A stretch of DNA of 22,328 bases from Cristatella mucedo (Eukaryota; Bryozoa; Phylactolaemata; Cristatellidae), in NCBI GenBank assembly GCA_009760855.2, contig WPIO01000583.1, positions 1-22,328 on the forward strand, written 5' to 3'. How positions within the stretch are numbered: the stretch's first letter is position 1; each line of letters begins with the position of its first letter. This document shows, piece by piece, positions 17,555 through 22,328 of the stretch. Below the pieces are notes generated by a model. It did no database searches. It was not told the origin of the DNA and worked only from the letters and a program-made list of their open reading frames with translations. Both the position numbers and the translations under genes were made by a program.

Positions 17555-17670
17555 AAGTACTAGGTGTGGGCCAAAAACAGTTGTGATTCAGAAATTGGAA
17601 AAGTCTGCAAGCGCGCAAAGCGCTCGTGCCTATGGCGTCAAAGCGCACCGCCCACTGTTGAATCTGAAAA
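17555..17670 (+). pseudogene. LINE family A fragment, central region
   Basis: GGGCCAAAAACAGTTGTGAT and CAGAAATTGGAAAAG align with GGCAAACCAAGTGTGATTCA and GGAATTGGAATGG at about 12060-12092 in the better copy. The match includes TTGAATCTG about 80 bases on. The translated sense is GPKTVVIQKLE, equivalent to GKPSVIQELE. It lies between the catalytic DD block and the C-terminal block of ORF2. Both flanks are unreadable. Confidence 0.65.
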
Positions 17671-17919
17671 ATATTTATGTGTTTCTTCTCTGTTCATAGT
17701 ATGTGCTCTTCTGGTTTCCAACCGTCGTTGTTCCCGTTTTTGTTTTTTTTCTAACGACCCGATGGTCGATATTCATACATGTAAAGTTGTGTCCTATATG
17801 TCAGCTCACATAAATATATTTCCTTTATTCTTTGTGCTTTATGGGTTTGTTTTTAGACAAGTTATACATCAATCATCTAAATTGCGGCCATGCATTTGCT
17901 GGACAATACAGGGTTGACT
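17671..17919. other. Spacer, no gene seen
   Basis: T-rich sequence with a 117-codon open frame (17564-17917) that starts inside the LINE fragment. Its later part is hydrophobic only because the DNA is T-rich. No motif. Confidence 0.5.
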
Positions 17920-18180
17920 GTATTAGCTCGGGCTGCTCTCGGGCGGCCTGTGCAACGAGGTGTCATACAGCGGAGTGAAACCTCTGCGAGCTCAGGCTTG
18001 GTCTTATCGTAGCCCGTTTCGTCGGAACGGGTCCGTTCGCCCATAGCCACAACTTTCTCGACGCACCGCGGCACGCCCATAGCAGTCACGCAACTCCGTG
18101 GGCATCGCCTCCAAGGTTTCGGCACTCACTTTCAAGTCACCCTCATTCTGGCGCGCGCCTCTGCAGCTACGATATAGAAG
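17920..18180 (+). pseudogene. LINE family A fragment, C-terminal region
   Basis: It aligns by eye with 12320-12545. The shared blocks are GGCCTGTGCAACGAGG / GGCCTGTGCATCAGG, CTCTGCGAGCTCAGGCTTGG / CTCCGCAGCTAGGCTTGTC, GCCACAACTTTCTCGACGCA / GCCACATTAAACCACTTCTC, AGTCACGCAAC / AGTCAAGCAAC, and AAGGTTTCGGCACTCACTTT / AAGGTTCTGTCGCTCACTTT. The reading frame is lost. The first part is richer in CpG than the better copy. It precedes a further copy of the same region at 18441-19060, so two separate insertions are present. Confidence 0.75.
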
Positions 18181-18440
18181 ATACTACAAAACAGCCAAAA
18201 GGCTAACGGCTATCGTAAGCACCCGTCTTTTCCCCGGAAACTAACTGTTTTACCTCCGAGCTCCTGTCATAACCTACAACCCCTTTCTCGAACAGCGCAT
18301 GCCTCTCTCTAGGGTTCGTATACCTCCCAATACCCCACCTACCGAAATGCACGGCCAACTTTTTTTTTTTTTTTTTTGGAAGCACATCCCCGGAACCGCG
18401 AGCCGGGGACTATTGTAAAGATTGTTTAGAGGAAGGATGA
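18181..18440. other. Spacer with T18 run
   Basis: A T homopolymer occupies 18360-18377. A small GC-rich inverted repeat (CCCCGG...CCGGGG) lies at about 18388-18407. No gene seen. Confidence 0.6.
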
Positions 18441-19060
18441 CACCACGTCTTGACAGCCAGTCTATGCATTTTGCGACCCTCCCGTCTTGGTTACTTTTGT
18501 AAACTCACTGCTTGCTGGCCATTTAAGATCAGAACAAAAGCCTGCGTCTCCTGGCATTGTATTGTCTACCTCGGCGAGCCAGCGGTCAACTCTGCAGCTG
18601 TGGCTCTCGTCTTCGACACTGCGGTCGCCTACAGTGATTTGCCACATCACACCACTTCTCGCGCCACAGTGCACTGGCTAACCAGTACCCAAAAGGACCG
18701 GATCGACGTTTCAGGTTTCGTTGATCACTTTGAGGTCACTTCATTCTTTGGGCTTCCAGCTTCATATCAGATATATTCTCCATCCAGGCCCCCTACGGCA
18801 TAGTATTACATGCTTTTTCGAAATCTTAACCTGGGTACCTGTACAATACCAAATCCTCAATCGTAGGAGACCATGCATTAGTGATATTGCTCCCAAAGCC
18901 TGGAACTCAGGTCTGTAACTTTTCGTCCACGACATCTACTGACTTGACCGACATTTGAAAAAAGAGGCTAAAAGCCGCACATCCTATTTATACCCACAGC
19001 AGTTAGTGGGTCCTTGTGAGTTCGTCCTTTCTGGGCCTGCTTATTGATAACAACTAGTAC
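18441..19060 (+). pseudogene. LINE family A reverse transcriptase C-terminal pseudogene with start of 3' UTR
   Basis: It starts at the block equivalent to 12270 (GTCTATGCATTT / GTCTATGCATTT). It continues as CNSLLAG-like (18503-18523), then ITLRSLHSLGFQLHIRYILH (about 18722-18783; FRSLRSLAPAYLSDILPH in the best copy), APKAWNSG (about 18890-18912) and a degraded DLTTFKKNLK equivalent. After the stop comes AGTTAGTGGGTCCTTGTGAG, TTCGTCC, the family A UTR start. The match fades near 19060 and no 3' terminus is seen. Several frameshifts make it dead. Confidence 0.85.
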
Positions 19061-20204
19061 AGCAATATCGGTGCAGATCAAGCCAGAGACTACCCTTCGA
19101 GTGTAGCATGAGGATCGAACCGACAGCTACTGTTGGGCTGTGGGGTCTGGATACAGCAGCAGGCTAGTATCGAAAAGTGTCTGTTACACCCGCTATTCCA
19201 CTGGTTCTTTTAGAACATTCAACAGGTAGTGCTAGGGTACTGCTGTACGCTTGACCCGGCGGCATAAACCCCTTACGTAACCGGCCCACGGCGACCTGTT
19301 GGTTTTGGTGCCTAGTTATGGCTGGTTGTAATTTAACTGCACAACAGTCCCGATTTCACAGTATCCCGGCAGAGCAGGTGGGAGGAGGCAGCCCCTACCC
19401 CCACCCCCCCCCCCCCACGTCGCCCCCCCCGCCGCTTTCACGATAGAAGTTTAGAAGGAGCGCATTGGGACAACCCTTAGTACCATCATCAGGTTCATCC
19501 TTACGCTTAACCAACACCTGGGGAGCAGTGGTAAAAGGAGCCAACGTTTTGGTTGTTCGGTCTACACAGTCGGTGAGAGGTCATATCAGCGGTCGCAACG
19601 GTAGCAGCAGTAGCATATCACTTGATTCCTGGTATACAAACGACCTCTTGAGAGAGCAGCATCCGTCAGGGAAGTATATTGGAATCATCACTGAATACGT
19701 TGGGAAGACTTTCCGATCATTGCATTCATGATGGTAGATCCCGGTCCAGCTAGGTCGCAAATGTCAATGGGTAGACGAATACCTAAAAATACTTTTGCAT
19801 GGTAATAGTCCCCTCCGATGTGCTCGATCGAAAGCACTGAGCGCCCACAGCTTAATCGGCGCTGGCACACGCCCACATTCTATTTACAAATTATAATCTC
19901 ACATCTTAAACCGATGGTGATCGCTCCCAAGCAACCAGTCTAGGCTTTCATTCGTCTATTCCAATAGAGACATAACAGCCGTGCCAGTGTTCAATCCCTC
20001 CAGGCTTTCCGCCGGCGCACCCACGTCTCACCTGTCGCGAGATGAATTATTTTTGGCATCCTCACATTGGATGTCAAAAAAAAAACTTTCCTCATGTTGA
20101 ATGGACGTATGAGCCACGTTACTAGTGTAGGAAGCGGCAAAAACCCTTGCGTTGCTACAACATTTGGAACCTATACTTCAAAATGAGCCCTGCCAGCATA
20201 TATC
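19061..20204. other. Spacer with C-rich tracts, no recognised gene
   Basis: C13 lies at 19404-19416 and C8 at 19423-19430 within a C-rich stretch. An 88-codon + frame (19465-19731), with a serine-rich middle (GRNGSSSSISLDSWYTND), is unrecognised. A GTTCAATCC B-box-like match near 19989 has no A box in place and is not called. Confidence 0.5.
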
Positions 20205-20345
20205 TGATATCGTGAACCAACAGAAATCTGGTGTACTTGCCGAAAATTCACCCTTTACTAGACGACTCATTTCAGCTAACATCAAATCATATGCCTACTT
20301 TCCGCTGACAATACATGCGAACATTTCGGCCCGCTGTACGGATAA
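20205..20345 (+). pseudogene. LINE family A fragment, central region, left of a SINE
   Basis: GGTGTACTTGCCGAAAATTC, ACCCTTTACTAGACGACTCA and TTTCAGCTAACATCAAATCA match the GTGTCGTGTTCCAAAATGAC, CTCTCATTAGACGACACACA and TCAGCTCCACAGTCAAGTT region at 12155-12212 in the best copy. The equivalent sense is LGVVFQNDLSLDD. The match stops close to 20345, where the antisense SINE begins, and the same family continues at 20628. Confidence 0.7.
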
Positions 20346-20357
20346 TTTATATCTATA

Positions 20358-20500
20358 ATAATTCAATGTATTTAGCACCTCAATAGAACCCCTTTCCAAA
20401 TGCACATTTATGCGCCTCAACATATGCCATGAGGGCGGCGATGACCACGACCCTTGGTCAGGCCTGGTCGGGGCGAGACGCTTAAAACCACAAGCGCCCA
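20358..20500 (-). mobile_element. tRNA-derived SINE, group II, antisense copy 3, nested in LINE A
   Basis: On the minus strand it reads TTTTAAGCGTCTCGCCCCGA, CCAGGCCTGACCAAGGGTCG, TGGTCATCGCCGCCCTCATG, GCATATG. This parallels the head of the copy at 10511-10635. The 3' segment (GGTGCTAAATACA at its end) again resembles the LINE family A terminus. The A and B boxes are decayed. It lies between two LINE A pieces that are in order and in the same direction, so it probably inserted into that LINE. Confidence 0.6.
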
Positions 20501-20627
20501 TTACAGAACTTAGAAAAGGCATAGCAGTCATCCACGTTGGTCCAGGCAGTTGCACTACATTCTCTTCGTGGTTTCTATACCTGACTATTTTGCAGGTGTT
20601 GAGCCTGTCAATTAGGCGTTAGAGTTG
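20501..20627. other. Unassigned 127 bases between SINE and LINE A
   Basis: This probably represents decayed LINE or flank sequence. No match could be made by eye. Confidence 0.4.
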
Positions 20628-20900
20628 GATCACAAACTCGGGGACCCGGCTTGTCTTCTACTGTGAGCCATTGTAGGTGCCACACATTACGCTACTTCTC
20701 GGCCCTGAACACAGCACTCATCTCTCATCAAGTCAACCCACTATCGCCTTCCAAGGTTAGGTCATCACTATTATTCCCGTCATTCTTTTTGTACACAGCC
20801 TACAATGCAAAACACTATCCCGCAAGGATTTCGTATCCCTCGGTCCTATTAGGCTCGTTCTCACATTCAATACTGAAACTCGGGTAAATGGATTATGCAT
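20628..20900 (+). pseudogene. LINE family A fragment, C-terminal region, right of a SINE
   Basis: CACAAACTCGGGGACCCGGC, TTGTC matches GCAAAACTCCGCAGCTAGGC, TTGTC at 12370-12395. GCCACACATTACGCTACTTC, TCGGCCCTG matches GCCACATTAAACCACTTCTC, GCCGACCTG at 12417-12445. CCTTCCAAGGTTAGGTCATC aligns with the TTCAAGGTTCTGTCGCTCAC block. Reading frames are broken throughout. The match fades by about 20840-20900. Confidence 0.65.
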
Positions 20901-21220
20901 ATGGATAGAATCTCACTTTAGGCTTGGATCTTCCAGCTGTATTTTGTCGTTAACCGTGTCTGATCTGCTGCAGCAAACGACGGACCCTTAATGTAGGCCT
21001 GGCCCTTCTACAATGCGATCCTGGATGTCGTCAAATTTTTCTTTACCTCAACTATGTATAGAGCAGCAACTACTAGTCATGGGACAATCCCATACGTTGA
21101 TGGGCGGACTGAAGCCTTTGCTCTTCTAATAGGTGATCTGCTAATCAAGGTTAGGCGGTAACTGTCTCACTAGGTTACGGCGCAGTTGCTTATCCATTTC
21201 ACGCCTCGGCCCCCACCCTC
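20901..21220. other. Spacer, no gene seen
   Basis: No open frame of note and no assignable repeat up to the SINE that starts at 21221. Confidence 0.5.
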
Positions 21221-21345
21221 GAGGTCGTGGGTTCCAATCCGTGGTGGTGGGGGATCCTTTATCGCCCCAGCAAGAGGTTGTAAGAGCCGAGAAGGCTCGT
21301 CTTGTCTGCTATACAAAGGAGCTGTTAATTCAGCTAGCATTTTTG
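21221..21345 (+). mobile_element. tRNA-derived SINE, group I, copy 3
   Basis: The copy starts in the tRNA-like head just before the B box (GAGGTCGTGGGTTCCAATCC, 21221-21240). It continues with GGATCCTTTATCGCCCCAGC (21252-21271) and ends with GGAGCTGTTAATTCAGCTAG (21318-21337). The body and the AGCTG...CAGCT 3' hairpin motif match copy 2 at 1969-2164. The A-box half is absent or unrecognisable and the ATT tail is replaced by a short T run. Confidence 0.75.
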
Positions 21346-21514
21346 TAAGCTACCACATCGTCAGTGCCTTGTAATTTAGGGACCAGTCTTTGACAACTGC
21401 CTAACTATTTTTTTAAAGTTTTCATTTTAGGCGCATCGCCTCCACTGCTATGTGTTACGTCTGATCCGTATACAAGATGAGGGACTGCCTAGCACGATTG
21501 CTTACAAAAAAATA
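21346..21514. other. Spacer before LINE B
   Basis: AT-rich, no gene seen. It may include unreadable upstream LINE B sequence. Confidence 0.4.
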
Positions 21515-22025
21515 TTTAACTAGCTTCTTGGTTCTGTCTCGGCTAGATTATTATAATTCCATTTTGGCTGGGCCACCAAAAAAAAAGTTACTAGGCCACT
21601 GCAGCTGATGGTGAATGTGGCTGAAAGGCAAGTTAACGAATCCCAGAGGTTCAGCAATGTTTCTCCTTTGCCAAAGGGAGCTTCAATTGCTTGCGGCTGA
21701 TCACCGGATATAGAGTAAAGTTCTTGCATTGACCAACAAAACCCACCACGGCTTGGCTACTACATATCTAGTTGAACTGCTCCACCAGTGTCACTCTCCT
21801 AATACCTTCAGGTCCTCTAGGGACAACAAGTTAGTTGCTCCATTCGTTTGCTTAAAGACCATTGGTGACAGAAGCTTTTGTTCTGAAGGTCCTAGACTGT
21901 GGAACTCACTTCCACAATTCTTATGCAACGACATCTACTCTCCTGCTGCCGACTACGGCATATCCTTTCCGGCCATCCTGAGCTGCCAACTTCCATGCTG
22001 CTCCCTACATCAACTGCCTTCCTGA
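21515..22025 (+). pseudogene. LINE family B (L2/CR1-like) reverse transcriptase C-terminal pseudogene
   Basis: The frame at 21537-21578 reads SRLDYYNSILAGPP, the equivalent of SRLDFCNSLLAGL in family A. After a shift, LQLMVNVAERQVNESQRFSN (21601-21660 region) corresponds to LQLVQNSAARLV. A further shifted frame (21729-22025, open for 98 codons) reads KTHHGLATTYLVELLHQCHS and then DRSFCSEGPRLWNSLPQFL. That is the GDRAFS...APKLWNSLP block that ends L2/CR1 ORF2. The region between, which should read LHWLP, is degraded and a deletion is likely. It is a different subfamily from family A, judging by residues and by its unrelated 3' UTR. Stops and frameshifts make it non-functional. The catalytic part is absent. 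Confidence 0.88.
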
Positions 22026-22180
22026 CTCAGCTATGCTTCTCAATTTCTCTTTAATGTATGAGATGGTCTGTTGGCTACCGAATGGGTATCCAAAGCCACT
22101 TAGGCTTTGAGTGCTCTATAGATATCTCTCCTTAGTAGCACCCACATAGTCTTAGTGGATTTGTGGAGCTACAGATGGAG
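22026..22180 (+). mobile_element. LINE family B 3' UTR
   Basis: It follows the pseudogene directly and aligns with 8300-8460, sharing GTCTGTTGGCTACCGAATG, CACTTAGGCT, AGTGC, CACCCAC and GTGGAGCTAC...GGAGAT. It ends exactly where the ATGT/ATGC repeat begins. Confidence 0.8.
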
Positions 22181-22328
22181 ATGTATGTATGCATGCATGC
22201 ATGCATGCATGCATGTATACATACATACATACATACATACATACATACATACATACATACATACATACATACATACATACATACATACATACATACATAC
22301 ATACATACATACATACATACATACATAC
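22181..22328 (+). repeat. ATGT/ATGC/ACAT microsatellite tail to window end
   Basis: It starts ATGTATGTATGC, then runs as ATGC and, from about 22217, as pure ACAT to the last base. Its position directly at the LINE B 3' end suggests that it grew from the tail of that insertion. The 64-codon frame of repeating Met-Tyr-Val-Cys on the minus strand is an artefact of the repeat. Confidence 0.97.

Noticed and set aside
17900-17925. ACAGGGTTGACTGTA as a mariner or pogo terminal repeat
   Set aside because: No matching inverted copy at a sensible distance, and the following DNA is better explained as LINE A.
22132-22326. Met-Tyr-Val-Cys repeat protein on the minus strand
   Set aside because: It is a translation of a tetranucleotide microsatellite.

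Overview
The window reads as non-coding, repeat-rich nuclear DNA from an animal. There is no prokaryotic gene organisation, and the longest open frame (127 codons) is the decayed end of a retrotransposon reverse transcriptase. I find no intact protein gene, rRNA, functional tRNA or CRISPR array. The organism cannot be fixed. A SPIN-like hAT element, L2/CR1-type LINEs with microsatellite tails and tRNA-derived SINEs suggest an invertebrate. A mollusc is plausible, because SPIN-type elements are known from a pond snail as well as from tetrapods and a triatomine bug, but this is inference.

Most recognisable sequence belongs to a few transposon families. LINE family A (L2/CR1-like, 3' end in an ATT-type tail) has the best copy at 11601-13026. 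Decayed pieces lie at 1385-1620 (-), 3614-3758 (+), 4640-5650 (-), 7655-7990 (+), 8000-8133 (-), 13042-13310 (+), 17555-17670 (+), 17920-18180 (+), 18441-19060 (+) and 20205-20345 / 20628-20900 (+). LINE family B has two 3' ends, at 8257-8476 and 21515-22180, each followed by a different simple repeat. A weak third LINE relic lies near 14095-14260.

Two groups of tRNA-derived SINE are visible. Group I is at 385-510, 1969-2164 and 21221-21345. Group II is at 5758-5845, 10511-10635 and 20358-20500, all antisense. The 3' end of group II matches the 3' end of LINE family A, as in SINE/LINE pairs where the LINE enzyme recognises a shared tail. A 185-bp non-autonomous hAT element at 2504-2688 has a perfect 8-bp target duplication.

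The rest is spacer with no recognised gene. It includes one sharply CpG-rich block (9170-10190) with two perfect hairpins, long CT/CA/CATA microsatellites, a set of C-homopolymers all on the + strand, and a strong hairpin at 3153-3198 set exactly between two 13-bp near-identical direct repeats. The window starts and ends in CATA-type microsatellite.

Nothing here amounts to a new multi-gene system. The best leads are the SPIN-like element, the shared LINE/SINE tail, the CpG-rich block and the 3153-3198 hairpin.
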